From NCBI GenBank assembly GCA_015501605.1, contig JADNRZ010000009.1:1426001-1490000 (forward strand): DNA of 64,000 bases. Reading direction: 5' to 3'. Below, one piece after another: positions 49,701 through 62,102 of this stretch. Both the position numbers and the translations under genes were made by a program. The DNA comes from Panaeolus papilionaceus (taxonomy: Eukaryota > Basidiomycota > Agaricomycetes > Agaricales). Within the stretch, counting starts at the first letter, position 1. Every line of letters starts with the position of its first letter. The notes beneath the pieces were generated by a model. The model was not told where the DNA came from. It saw nothing but the letters and a program-made list of their open reading frames with translations, and did no database searches.

Positions 49701-52101
49701 TTGGGAATAGCCTGCAGACGCGTTCCTTCAGGTACCCGGATAATGTATGTGCAAACAACATACCTGGATCTTTGCTGCTATTGAGAGGGGTAAGACCCGA
49801 TTCGACATTGCAAGGACCTCAGCCATTAACAGGGTTGCCTTTCGGGACAGATTTGTTCCAGTAGTGGATTCCTCGAGCATAGCCGTAATCGCCTAGAGGC
49901 GTGTTAGAGACACGACGATAAATTCGGAAAATTCGTTGACCTCACAAAGACCTGCATTGGTGAGGATGACGAGGAGGAGGGCGAGATATTGGTCCGTAAG
50001 TTTGAGAGTTTGATTGACTTTTTCTGCGTGCTCGGGTGGTTCTCCCAGCATGTCCATACCGTCTCTGGCGTCTCTTGATTTCCGGTACACTAAAATGCGT
50101 TAATTCACAGACACGACATTGAATAAAGTAGAGAAGGCCCACTTGTTAATCTCCTTCCGTCAATGAATGTTTGATACCATGCAGGAGTCTTGATATTTAA
50201 AAGGTCGAAGAACATATCCAAAACAATTTCCTTCAAAGTATTTCAACTTACATTAATTACAAAAAGTAAATGGATGACCTACCCGAGTCTCAAGCGATGG
50301 TATTCGAAGTGTGTCGATTAAGGATCGTATGGCCCGCATATCGTCCATGCAGAAAAACATAAGACCTAGACGACGTCAGATGATTAAACAGGTTGTGAAA
50401 AGTTGTAGCTCACCGCTCCATGTTCTAAGCATCAGTTGTATCACCTTCGTACAGCCTCTCATTCTCTCCGCATGGTCCGGTGGCTTGCCGTAAGCATCAG
50501 TAATGGCACAAAATGCAATCTACGCGAATCATTAGTCAAACAAATGGACCTGGCTGCCATCCAAATGTGGTACCTCCAAATCTGTGCCAACTTGAATGTA
50601 GGCACGGGTTCTCGGACAATCGACAAGGTGGAGGAAGATATGAGCTAAAATGGGGGTAATTTCGATTGGCCCTTCGCCTAACACATGCAACAAGAAACGG
50701 ATGACACCAGTACGGGCCGCAAGATCAATATCCAGAATCACTGCATTTCTTATGAGAAACACTTTTTAGTAGAAAAGGTGCAGGTCGCTTACTAATTTCC
50801 GCCAGTGTTTGTATACAGATGAGCCGAAATGGATCTTCTAGATGTTCGGCGACCGCGATTATTGAGCGCATTACGCGTTCTGAAACGGGAACTGCTAGGA
50901 TTTCGTTTTCATCGTCCGACTCCCTTCTAAGAGTCCCCAGTTCAACGACTGATCTAATCAGTTTGATTGCTTGCTCTTTCTCTATGGCGTGCTTGTGATC
51001 ACGGAGTAGTGTCCTATGACGAAAGTTTGAAAAAACAGACATTGAAACACGGTATAATGCCTACTTGATGATGTACCAGTCCACGGATTCCCCAAGTTTC
51101 ATTACCGAGTCCTTATCGACCAGCGAATGTCTAATAACTCTGTAGGCTGATGCACGACACTGTTTCGAGCACTTGTCAGTGAGACAAGGAAGAATGCTAA
51201 GTAAGATGTCAGTTACAGAGGTATAGAAATACTGGCACAACTAACGCGTGAAGGACTTCATTAAAGCTGAGTTCGTATCTCACTCGAACGGTGCTGCGTA
51301 GGACTTCGATGAGTTTAACCAGAGTCTCGACCCTTTGCCCGTTTAGTTCCACTGCAGCTCCTGACTGGAAGGCTCCCTTCGTAGCTGAACTTGAACTTGA
51401 AGCGGACGACTGTGATGCCTCTGAGCGAGCTAAGGATTCTAATTCCTTGATGCAATTATTGGCGGTTTGAAGTGCAGTTTTAAAATCGCCATCTTGAGAG
51501 AGTGATGGTGTCAGTCGTGTGGGCGTTCAAGTTGGCAACCGTGCTCACTATGATCTCCACTTATTCCGCTAGGTTTCTTCTTCGACAATGACTGGTCGTT
51601 CATGACATTTTTGCTTTTGACCCGGGCGGACTCTTGTGCACTGGTTAGCTTTGGACCCACCGAGACGGGGGACTACTCACGTTGCTCTATCCGTTTTGTA
51701 ATTGCGTTTATTTTCTGTTTCGCAATTGAAAGTTCTTCTTGTACTTGTTGTCTTTGGGATTCCTAAGAAACAAGCGCTGTTATTGATTATCAAGCAGATG
51801 AGCAACACGTCAAACTTACAGTCAGTTGCAAGTTAAGGAAGTTCTCAGCTCCTTCTTTAATGCGGTTCTCCACTGCTAGTTGCGTGTTGAGTGTCTGAAT
51901 CTAAAATAACTACGATGAGCTCGCAATAAAGCGTAGAAGGTGGTAGTAACTTACCTGTTTTGAAGGATCTTGGTCTTCTAAGTCCATGAACGACACGAGT
52001 CCTGTATCGGTATTGCTAGATCCATTAACTAGAGTCGCCGATGATGATGTTGTGATATGAGAGCCATGAGTTTGTTGTCCTACGCCAAGATGCGTTGGCA
52101 T
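46768..52101 (-). CDS. RICTOR/Ste20-type subunit of TOR complex 2
   Basis: Scaffold of TORC2, which controls AGC kinases, actin and membrane stress responses. Many short exons; I traced the first six plus the start of a seventh in phase (52101-51955, 51900-51820, 51762-51681, 51632-51549, 51492-51246, 51196-51065, from 51013) and the 3' region. The N-terminus is Ser/Thr-rich, followed by an HR1-like coiled coil (ESQRQQVQEELSIAKQKINA). Rictor-specific segments: RYELSFNEVLHAILPCLTDK, LLRDHKHAIEKEQAIKLIRS, a middle block around 48300-48430 (LLLTQLYDPAPEVCQLAVEY, VVEMQPTMDHLGDIGHTLL) and the RFLYDAGY-type region. The C-terminal exon (47157-46768) ends ITLKPLQKIVGFAA after an acidic serine stretch. 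No frameshift noticed, but several middle exons were not placed exactly. Confidence 0.88.
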
Positions 52102-52316
52102 GGTCCTGTCCGGCTGCAGATCTAGACGATAGAAGAATAAATTGTAAGATACAGGACTGGGATAAAAGTCAAGCAATGGTCAGGTCGGTCGGCAGAACAT
52201 CGATGATGCTACACTTGCTCAAATTGGAAATACTCGTGCGAAATATTTCCACAACAGAATTCAGCAGTCAGCATCAATTCTTTCTCAACTCTTCTCCTTA
52301 ATCCCTGTGGCCCCTT
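52102..52316. promoter_or_regulatory. Bidirectional promoter RICTOR / NDUFS4
   Basis: 215 bases between outward-facing start codons at 52101 (-) and 52317 (+). Both 5' UTRs and promoters must share it. Confidence 0.6.
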
Positions 52317-53067
52317 ATGTCTTTCCTTACTGCTTGTAAGCAATCCACGGCATTGCTTCGAAATACTGGGGTCCCAACTGTAGCCCGTCTGGCTCGTTCA
52401 CTGTCGACGGAAGTCCCGAAAGCGTCCACGGAAACCTCCGCAAAGGCGTCAGATGCTGGCGATTTGACTGTTCAACCAACACGCGATGTTTTGGTAGCAG
52501 ATGTTATCAGCGGTGCTCCGAGTGCGTTGTAAACCACATGTAAAACGAGTGTGCTCTATAACTTTTAACTTAGATGAACTCCGTCACCGTGCTGTGCGAA
52601 TCTATCAGGCTACTCGTAATACCATGCAGTCGGGCTCTGGCAAGTCGGAACGTTGGAGACTTGATTGGGACATCTTACCTGGTGCTGGACGATGGGAAAA
52701 CCCCCTCATGGGATATGCCAGCTCGTGAGCATGTTCAAAGTCGCAATGCTGTTGTGTTACTTATATGAGCATAGTGCCGATTACGTTCAGGGAACTCGTA
52801 TTACTTTCAAGAGCAAAGAGGATGCCGTCCACTTTGCCGAGAAGCAAGGTATGTTAGTTATGTTCCCATTACACAATGGTGCTAATTTATCGTTACAGGC
52901 TGGGACTATTATGTGTATGTTTTCTTGCCACATGTAACAAAAGCCTTGTTCCGCATACTAATATCTGTTTCAGCCAACAACCTACCGTCAAGCGCATTCC
53001 CCCCAAGAACTACGCAGAGAACTACGTCTACAAGCCTCACACCTTGAGAATTATGAGGACAAAGTAG
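52317..53067 (+). CDS. NDUFS4: Complex I 18-21 kDa subunit (NDUFS4/AQDQ)
   Basis: Accessory subunit of mitochondrial NADH:ubiquinone oxidoreductase. Five exons (52317-52521, 52574-52724, 52775-52848, 52899-52914, 52974-53067) give 179 aa. A presequence with Arg/Ser (VARLARSLSTE) precedes RDVLVADVISGAPNELRHRA, RIYQATRNTMQSGSGKSERW, RWENPLMGYASSADYVQG, FKSKEDAVHFAEKQGWDYYV and the end KRIPPKNYAENYVYKPHTLR, all hallmarks of the family. Exon 4 is a 16-nt micro-exon, required to write GWDYYVQQP. Confidence 0.96.
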
Positions 53068-53385
53068 AGCGATTATTTTTATTGTTGATAGTGCACAATA
53101 GATTTTTTGTTGTTGAAAGGACAATTTTACAGTAATTCGGATTAAGTTGAAGCTAAATCTGTTCTACTCTCATGAATTGGTGTGGGCTTTCTTCTGAATT
53201 GAAATGTCACGTGGGTAGGGGTATGATGTCTAAAATAGAATTGGAGACAGTTGTTGTTATTGCACCACTCGTCCTGTCCTCTGGTTCTGTGCTCGACTTG
53301 TCCTTCATTCCTCCCCATTTCTACTTAATGTCCTTCTTCCCTTGACCTTATTCCAATATTATTCATAACCCAATAACAACAACGA
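53068..53385 (+). other. Intergenic region NDUFS4 / CSC1
   Basis: About 320 bases; 3' UTR of NDUFS4 and promoter of the channel gene. A CACGTG E-box-like hexamer occurs at 53209-53214. No gene seen. Confidence 0.5.
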
Positions 53386-56300
53386 ATGGGTGATATTCAA
53401 ACCCGACCCTTCTCTAAGAATTACAGGTAAAGTTTGATAGCTTTGATGTTTCACTCAACCATATCATCACCTGGTCTTAACACACTCCTCCTAATAGTGG
53501 TCTAATAAATCAATCTGTCATTGCCATTGGTATCACCGTGCTATGTGTTTCTGGTCATGAACTTATGAAGCGGAGGCGGAGAGGGAAAGCATTGCATGAT
53601 CCACCTCCAGGTCTTGGCAGCAAGGAGTCTTGGGAGTTTGGATAGTTCGTACCTATCTGACGCTGCTTTATTGATTCCATTCTGATTTCTCGTTTTCTAT
53701 CAGCCTTTATCAAGGTAGATCATGGGCTAGGTAATTTCTACGCTTCTTGGTAGGATCCATCGTTCTCATGTCTATGTTAGATCACCTTCGCCTCCAACCC
53801 CAGCTGGTTGGCCATTATCTTGGGTCAAGGAAGCAATCAACTTCCCAGAAGAGAAGATCAACGAGCTCAGAGGCCTGGATGCTGCTCTCTATATAAGATT
53901 TCTCCGTGGTTGCTGTAGGTACCTCCCTCTGATATGCGAACTACCCCTGATGCTTTATGTAGTCTGGTTTGCATTGACGCATTTCCTTACCACTTTTCCA
54001 ATTCTCTTCCCCATTCACGTTCGCTTCTCCGACTCATCAGTATCGAGAAAGTCAATGACACGAGCGTCAATATCCTCCTTAGTTGGGACTCAAACAGGGA
54101 GATCTCTATTGTGGATTCATATCTGCCTTCTATTTTGGGTGACTTTGACCTGGATCGCGACGCTTTTCTGGATATGTAACGGCGGTTTCAGGCTTCGAGC
54201 GGCTACTTTACGCGCACAAGCCCAACGGACCCAAGAAATACAAGAAGGGACATATCAGGAGGAGTCGACGTACTATAAACATCCGCACCCACAGTACGCG
54301 TTTAGAGATTCGTCAACTAAAGCGACCGATAATCCAACGCGAGGCCTGCGCCTTCGAACAATCATGGTCACCAACATTCCCAGTTCTTTACGAAACGAGA
54401 AGGACCTTCAGGAGTACTTTCAGTACTACATGTCGCGGAAGGTTGAGAAGCCATCTATGGGTCTCACATCATCGACGCAACCAGGTTTCCTCAACAAATC
54501 CTTTGCATTTCTGTTCAACAGGGCAAAACGGCTCCCTGCTCATCTCCCAACGCCCCTAAGCGGCCGTGATAAAGATAATGAAGCCGACGAAGGTAAAGGG
54601 AGGGACGCGAAACGGAAGTCGAGAGCCTCGTTGGAAGTTCCTCGTATTGAACGTGTCGTCATTGTCCGAAAAATGACCGAACTTGCCTCTTTGCTCGAAC
54701 GAAGGGAAGACATACTCTCCCAGCTGGAAGCCGCACACATCAAACTGGCCAATAAAGCACTGCTTGCTGTCAAAGCCGCCATGGAGAAGAAGGGCGCCAA
54801 TAAATCGATTGCGCAATCCACATCCAAAGCTATGGAGGTAGCCCGCAACAAACGACGTTCGCTTGCGGTAGACCCGGAACGAGGTGAACCACAGGAAGAA
54901 GGCACATTGAACGAGGAGGAGCGAATGGAACAGCTTATCGATGTCCTCGGTCCATTTGTGGAAGAGTTTGGTACACAACGCTCGCTCACGACAAGGTCCA
55001 AAAAGGCAGTATCACGTACATCCCGGCAGGCGTTCAAGAAACTTAGAAATCAGGGGGAAGATTCTGCCAGTGAACAGAGTGATGGTCCAGCAGCCTACCC
55101 ACCTTCTCCAACCACAAAAAAGAAAATGCAGTCGCCCAAGTACTGGACGATATGGGATGCCCTACTTTCTCTCCCCCGTGATAGTTTGGACGCATATCAG
55201 CCTTTGGTGAATCTCAGCCATCTCTTCCGAGGCCGTATCGTGCCCTCCATCGACTACTACACCGCCAAGCTGAACCTCCTGACTTCGCTCGTGATTGAGA
55301 ACCGCGCAAAAGCTGTTACAGATTACGATTCTGTTTCCACTGCTTTTGTCACCTTTGTGAATCCAGCCGATGCTCGACGAGCCTGCAAATATCTTGCTGT
55401 ACACCCCAACAACCCTCTCGCATGCTTGGTGACAATGGCACCTATGTATTCTGATATTGACTGGACGCGTATGATGAAATCTACTTTCAAGGCAGAGGTA
55501 CGAACATCTCCAGTTGAAATTTTCGTTCTATCTCTCATCCTTTTTTCAGTTTTTGAAGGACTGGGTAGTGAGCATTGGCGTCTGGTATGTACCCTTTCAA
55601 GCCATGAACACCACAAGTTCTTAGTATTTCACAGGGGATTCACGTTGTTTTGGCTCTTTCCCGTCTCTTTGCTTGTTGGTTTGGTGTCCATTCAGAATAT
55701 CAGTTTGTTCTGGCCTCGTTTGGTGAGGAGTTTATGTTTGCCGAACCAACAGCATCACTCATCTTGTATTTAGAAAGCGTACCTCGACCACCATGCATGG
55801 CAGAGCGAAGTGCTTCAGTCATTTATTCCTACTCTTCTCGTCGCTTTGCTCGCTATTCTCATACCCCTTATTTTGCTACTGATAGCCAAAAAAGCACACA
55901 CGATTACGACTCTATCTGCCCTTCACGACCTCATAATGACACGCTACTACAAATTTCTTATTGTCAACGTTTTGGTTTTCTTCTGTGTTGGCACGGCAGC
56001 CATGCAATCTTTCCTCCTATCTTTTCGTTCTACGGAGCGACCGAATGTTATTCAAGTTGTGGCCGATAGTTTCCCCACAGCTGGACCCTTTTACGTTGGT
56101 TGGCGTGAGTGTTTTCTACCTATCTCCGAGCTTGCCTCTCATTTCTGTCCAGTTATTTTTACGACGGCTATGCACGGTGGCTTTGAATTGGCTTTATGTA
56201 AGTGCTCATTGCACCACCAGACCTTTCTCTGTCTGACGAATATCCACAGTGGGAGTGTGTGGCGCCTTCATGCTTTATTGTTCATCTCTGACGAGTGCTT

Positions 56301-58422
56301 AGCTCCCCCTTATAATGTATCCAACGACAAAGCGCCAAACGGCTCCGTACGTGCTCTGTATTCTTATGACCTTCATTTTCCACTAACGTTGGCTCTAGAC
56401 GAAAACGAACTGTTGGTGTACGACCCCGTACCTTCAATTTCTATTGTCAGTTTTCATCCGACACTTGTCAGATCTGGTTACTGATACTATTATATTATAG
56501 ATTGGTTACCCAATCACACCCTTGTCATCCATGTCCTTCTCCTCTTCTCGGTTTTTAATCCATTTGTATTACCATTCGGAACATTGTATTTCTTCATTCA
56601 AAGCGGTAGGTTTTGACTGATGATATCACTTTTTCTACCACTAATGCATAAAACATATTTTGTTTGTTTTTAGGTGTAGTAAAAAATCAGGTAGGAATTG
56701 CCCCTATCCAGCATGACGACTTCTAGAGCTCAATCAATACGTCTTGCTAGCTAATTCACGTGTACGCCAAGAATTATGAGGGAGATGGACGTGTATTGAT
56801 GATTCGGATGGTGAGATATTCGCTAGACGGTGCGTAAACAGCAACTCTTTTTGGTAACCCAACCTAACCATCCAAATAGGGCTTGTATTAACACAAGCCG
56901 TATTTCTTGCATACATGGTTGTTTTGAAGAAGACAGCCAATGTAGGCCTTGCGGCTTTCCTGATCGTTGTAACAGCGATCACTAAATTAATGTGAGTCAT
57001 TCATGATTTTTGGACCATTCAATTTCGCTAATTCAACCTAGGATTACTCGCATGATTCGCGCTCAGTACGAATCAGATGATATCTTGGAAGCCGACATCG
57101 TGTGTAACGGTCGCCTAAAGTCACCTATTCCTGAACCAGATTCAGAAAATGAAGGCCTAATCACGACAATGGATATCGAATCCAGCGGACTGATCAAACA
57201 CCACAAGGCGCGCACTTCGGTCTTGACGTGGAAATTACCTGCATGGGTCAACTTCTCGTACTCCACAATGCAGCGACGTGGCAATCGACAGCGGAGAGCA
57301 CCTAATCCTTTCGGTCCACATGCTAGTACAGATGATAGGGATAGTCCTCGAAAGAACCCAGAAAGCACTGCCAAAAGAGAGGAACTAAAATCTCCTTCTC
57401 CAGATACACCAACCATCAGGCTCGTTACACGACCGCAAACATGGTCTCCCCGCAGCCCCAGGAGACCGTCTATGGCTCTTGACATCTCACCTACCCAGGA
57501 AGAGACCCTTCCAGTTGTTCCACATCCGCCACCTGTCCCCTGGGACGACCAACACAATCTGGATTTGCCATATGACAACCCTTATTACACCAGAACCATC
57601 GAAAATGTGCTCTGGTTACCCCGGAACCCCGCTTGTGTGCTTGATTTAGACGATACCGTGGACCTGAGGGTCTCTATTACCGTGGAAGTTGCGGCCGGGC
57701 AATTAGGAACTTGGTTGGGTTTACCCGAAACATCCTCCCCCGATGAAATGTCTGTTCATTCAAAACCAGAGTCACTCGCACCGTTTGCTTCAACGTCCGC
57801 CCTGTCAACAACCAGTCCCCTATTTCCACCATTATCCCTTCCGGAAGTCGATGGGACCGAGGAAATTGACCTGCCAGAGACAATTGCCAGACGTATTCAT
57901 TCGAAAGAGGCCGATGTCGATCACGTTGTCCGCCCGCGTAAATCAGTTGCATTTTCCCGCAAAGCATCTACGAATCACGACAAAGCTAGTGTCAATGCTT
58001 TATCAACAGGGACTCGTAGAAGGCCGTCTATGTTGGAGGTTAGATCTCAGCGATCATTTTCCGATAGCATTTCACCAGGACGTCCAAGATCAGCCTCTAT
58101 CTTGTCAACTTTGCAGGTTCCTCCCCCAGCAGGCCTACCATTATTTCCCAATCCTTCTTCGGATCAAGAATTCGGATCTCGACCTGACGCCCATGCTCAG
58201 GCAGAATTTGTTGTGAACAATAACTCGTCTTCTCGACTGTCGGTTTCGGGGCAACGGAGGCCTCGTACTCCTAATGTTTCAGCAGCTCAGGCCATTTTCC
58301 ATGAGGTTCTCGAGGAGGAGAGGCAGGCACTTCGTGACCGCCTAGAAGAAGAAACAGCTGAGGAACAATCCCAGAATAATTCGTCGTGGCTAACATCATG
58401 GATGTTCAAGAGGGCACAGTAA
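53386..58422 (+). CDS. CSC1/OSCA/TMEM63-type stress-gated cation channel
   Basis: Seventeen exons close in frame to 1390 aa: 53386-53426, 53498-53644, 53704-53730, 53781-53914, 53963-55497, 55550-55584, 55635-55722, 55774-56104, 56153-56197, 56250-56254, 56303-56346, 56399-56445, 56501-56605, 56674-56690, 56751-56829, 56880-56991, 57042-58422. Membrane helices: one near the N-terminus (SVIAIGITVLCVSG), then HFLTTFPILFPIH and LLWIHICLLFWVTLTWIATL, and a cluster after the large cytosolic loop. The loop has the RRM-like start TIMVTNIPSSLRNEKDLQEYF and ends FVTFVNPADARRACKYL. It carries a long charged, helical insertion around residues 265-425. Channel-core matches: IFTTAMHGGFELALLGLPLI, MYPTTKRQTAPRKR, FNFYYWLPNHTLVIHVLLLF and VFLAYMVVLKKTANVGLAAF. 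The roughly 460-residue tail is Ser/Pro-rich and disordered. A 5-nt exon (56250-56254) is needed for LLGLPLIMYP. Confidence 0.92.
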
Positions 58423-58738
58423 ACATTCTAACTGGATATGCGGAGATTTCTACTTTATCTGATGAACGCATTTGATACCCCGGAATAATCATAGAGTGTC
58501 ACAATTCATAACTTGTATACTAATTACTACCGCCAATTACCCGCATGATGTGCAGTCATGGCTAATTCTTGGACTTCTTAAATTTCATTTCTCCGCCACC
58601 GATGTTTATCCCAAAGACGTATCCGATGTGGAGCGAATGTACGCCGATAATAGGATGGTCAGAAGTCTGACTTCTAACTACAAGCGATAGGTATAAAAAG
58701 GACGACATCTCTGAACCTTCCTTCACGTTACTACAGTC
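58423..58738 (+). promoter_or_regulatory. Intergenic region with GH131 TATA box
   Basis: About 316 bases. TATAAAAA at 58692-58699 lies 40 bases before the GH131 start codon, a strong core promoter typical of inducible secreted-enzyme genes. The left part is the channel gene's 3' UTR. Confidence 0.65.
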
Positions 58739-60065
58739 ATGCTCTTCAAGTCGACAATCCTTGCGGCAGTCGCTGTTGTTGCTCAGGCGGGAACCGTCAT
58801 CTGGGACGGTACATTCAACAACTTCAACAGCGCGTCTGATTTCGACAAGTGTAAGCGCCTTTGTTCCCCTCGGCTGTCTTGGCTGTCGTGTATTCACCTA
58901 TTCTTGACAGGGTCTTGGGCTAGCCAAGTCGGGACATACCAATGGGTCAGTGGTTTTCCAGACTCCCCAGAGTCGTCAAAAAGCTTATCTCCCCACAGTA
59001 CATTCACGGAAGCGGTGCCACCTCAAAGTACATGGCCCTGGATTCCTCCTACAAGAACCCAGCCCAAACTAATGAGAAACATGGTCTTAAGATGACCATC
59101 GACACCACTGCCACCTGGAACTCTCAGATGGAGAGAGCGGAGCTTATTCCTCAAACCACTGCCAACCTCGGAACTGGCACACTATTCTATCACTTCTCCA
59201 TCAAGCGCTCCAACACCAACGCACCTGATGTTCGTGAATTAATCGGTCTCTTTTTACGCGGTAGTTGACGATGCGCCATTTTAGTCGTCGCTTGAGCATC
59301 AGATTGCTTTCTTCGAGAGCCACTTCACCGAGGTAATTCCCTTGACCGAAATAGAAACGCAATGCACTTATTGGTCCTCGTTCTCAATAGCTCAAATACG
59401 GTGTCTCTCCTAACCCCACAAACCTTCAATGGCACGTTGGTGGTGTGTCCAAGTGGGGTACCCCATTCACTGCCGACACATGGTTCAACTTTGCATATGA
59501 GATCAACGTATGTGGATGGGCATCCTATACACGAGCATTGTGTAATAGAGTCTGACATACTTTGTACACAGTTCTCTGCTCAGACCGTCGGTCTCTGGTA
59601 CTCAACTGGTGGAAACCGTTTGACTAAGGTCGTTCAAAACATTGGAGTATCCACCTCGACCAATTCTGCAGACTTCCACGTCGGTGTCCTTCGCATCGTC
59701 AACAGGAACCCACCCGAAGATTGGTATTGGAGTGGCGTCTACATTGAGAGCGGCTCCATTAACACTGCCATCGGAAATGGAAGCGGTGGAGGAGGTTCGA
59801 CTACTGTCCCTACCACAACTCCTACCACACCTCCTACTACCACTCGTCCAACGACGACCGTTCCTTCGACCACAACAACCTCAGGAGGACCTCAACAGAC
59901 CCAGTGGGGACAATGTGGAGGAACTGGCTACAACGGACCCACTGTGTGTGTGTCTCCATATACCTGCAAGGCTGTTTCCCCTCCATACTACTACCAGGTA
60001 CGCTGTTTACTATACGATAGTCTCCTCGAAATATCTAACCTGTTTTGTCTTTGCAGTGCCAATAA
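58739..60065 (+). CDS. GH131 beta-glucanase with CBM1 cellulose-binding module
   Basis: Secreted plant-cell-wall enzyme; characterised GH131 proteins act on beta-1,3/1,4/1,6-glucans. Seven exons (58739-58850, 58911-58945, 58999-59229, 59285-59332, 59391-59507, 59572-59997, 60057-60065) give 325 aa. Signal peptide MLFKSTILAAVAVVAQA, then GTVIWDGTFNNFNSASDFDK and WSWASQVGTYQWYIHGSG. Further family segments are AELIPQTTANLGTGTLFYHF, HQIAFFESHFTELKYG and NFAYEINFSAQTVGLWYSTG. A Thr/Pro linker leads to a C-terminal CBM1 (QTQWGQCGGTGYNGPTVC, ending YYYQCQ). The last cysteine is encoded by a separate 9-nt terminal exon. Confidence 0.95.
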
Positions 60066-60529
60066 ACGCACAACAGTGGCTGACTGTCAATCGGGGTTGG
60101 AGATGTTGTTCCTTGTTGTGTATTATATTGTTGCAGAACACTGGCTTCAATCTATTTCTGTCTCACGACGATCTTGAAACTGTGTGAGCGCTCGTCCTGA
60201 TACGCACTCGAAGCTCATAGGGTCGTCTCGTCTTGAGTAAGACTTGCGTAGTAATTGAAAGAGATTTGTGATAGTTTCAACACCAATCCAGCCAACAACC
60301 ATGGGTGGCTTGGCAGACGACGTCTAGATTAGCGCTCGCTCCGCCCCGCTGGCGCTCGGGTCTGATCTCAGGCAAAGTTTCAAGTGAACATCAAATCATC
60401 GGAAACTTGCACGGAGTTAAAACTCCGACTGAATACTCCAAGCAATTGCTTGAGTCACTCGAAGTTCGATTTTACTGACCTTTACGTAGCTTACGCTTGC
60501 CTTTATTAGCCCCATCGTGGCACGCAAAA
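60066..60529 (+). other. Intergenic region GH131 / F-box gene
   Basis: About 460 bases. It holds the GH131 3' UTR and the F-box gene promoter; no other feature is recognised. Confidence 0.5.
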
Positions 60530-62102
60530 ATGCTCACTATCACGATAAAGCCACGACCAAAACGGAGGAAAAGCAGCGACACCAACTCCGCGGCCATCAT
60601 TAAGGCTAATCGTGCGTATGTGCTCCCCGAAGAACTATTCAGCAGAATATTCGGTCATCTCGAAGACATCGATATCGTGCCATCAAGAGACTTTGATGAA
60701 TACCCATTCGTTCGTACGACATCTGCGGCCATCATCACCTGCTCGCAAGTTTGCAAGCTATTTTTGAGAATCTCCCGGAGACACATCTTTAAAGAGATAT
60801 CAATCCAATTCAACATGCACGGAGTGGAAAGGATGCTTCAGTTCGTCGATATCTTGGATGCGACACCCTGCATTGCAAGCTGTGTGCAGGTATTGAAGGT
60901 GGACTGCACCAAATGGTTCGGCAATATTCTCCCTGCTACATTACTTGGAATTCTCCAACGGGTCCTGGCACAGCTCCCAAACCTATCGCATTTTTCTGGA
61001 GGCCTTCCATCACAGGACCTTGCGTTGAGGGATGGAAACGAATCGAATACAACACATCTAGACTTTCGGGACCGATTGGTCGAGAGATATGCATTCGACG
61101 GATCACTTCGATCTTTACACCTTTCCGTCCTCACCCCAAACACTCCGCTTTCCGACATTTTTAGGTCTGTATCGCTAAGGAAGTTTAAAATATCGTCTAA
61201 AGGAAGAGATCTCGTCGCTTTTCTCGACCTCCCAGACTCACGCTTGACTCATCTCGAAATTGAAACGAAAGTGTTTCGATTCTCTACACTATGGTTTCTG
61301 CCTCATCTGGAGGTACTGAAGATAACCGCAGAAAAGGGTATCGCACACGATGCGCCTTTCCGGTATCCGTCTTTCAAGCTCAAGACCATCTGTTCAAATT
61401 TCGAGATGTCAGAATGGAGTTATCGGCTCCTGAGCGTCTTGCAGAGCAAAGCCCGCGACAGGAACCAAAAGCCATTCGAAACTCTTGAGAGACTCGAAAT
61501 TTCTCTGAAGAGCGCATCAGTCGTCCAGAACGTTTTATATATCATCCAAGGGATGTCGGCTCTTCGTGGGCTGGATGTTGTTGGTATGTGTTCAGGTTTG
61601 ACGGTTCACGGAGTTCGAAAAGCTTAATCTCTTCTTAGCACCCTGTAACAGTGTTACACTTGCAAACCTACAACTACACAAGCTGATAGCAGGCCACTTG
61701 TACGCCCTGACCAACCTCGGCATCACTCTCAAGAGCACAGATCCCTCTGGTTCAGATGAAGCCTCCGAAAGCTTCATTGATGATCTATGGCTCCTTTTCA
61801 TGTCTATCTTCAGTGGCAACGTCTTGCAAGTCATTTCGATTGACCTCACAATGTCTACACCAGCTCAAGGATCTCTGAAAAATCAGTCCTGGAAACGGAC
61901 TGCTAAAATGCTGGCGTCTCATACAGCTTTTCCGAGATTGATGACGGCGACCATCAACATCACGCTTCTCAAGCCGGGAGGAAGCTACGAAGCAGCTAAA
62001 GCTGTCCTCGCGAAGCTCGAAGATTCTATTGAACAGGTTTTTGAGCCTCTGAGGCATAGACTTGGCTCTGAGCTTCATGTCGCAACATCTGTCATTCGAT
62101 AA
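60530..62102 (+). CDS. F-box protein of the agaricomycete type
   Basis: Two exons (60530-61583, 61639-62102) give 505 aa. After a basic N-terminus (IKPRPKRRKSS), residues 30-90 form a degenerate F-box: YVLPEELFSRIFGHLED and ITCSQVCKLFLRISRRHIFK. The remainder has spaced leucine-rich stretches (LRSLHLSVLTP, HLEVLKITAEKG, TLERLEISLKS) consistent with irregular LRR repeats that could bind substrates of an SCF ubiquitin ligase. Such F-box genes are highly expanded in agaricomycetes and evolve fast; the target is unknown. I start at the ATG at 60530 because the upstream in-frame codons lack an ATG. Confidence 0.82.

Noticed and set aside
60497..60529. Upstream extension of the F-box protein
   Set aside because: The in-frame extension begins with TTG, not ATG; the ATG at 60530 is a natural start before the basic N-terminus.
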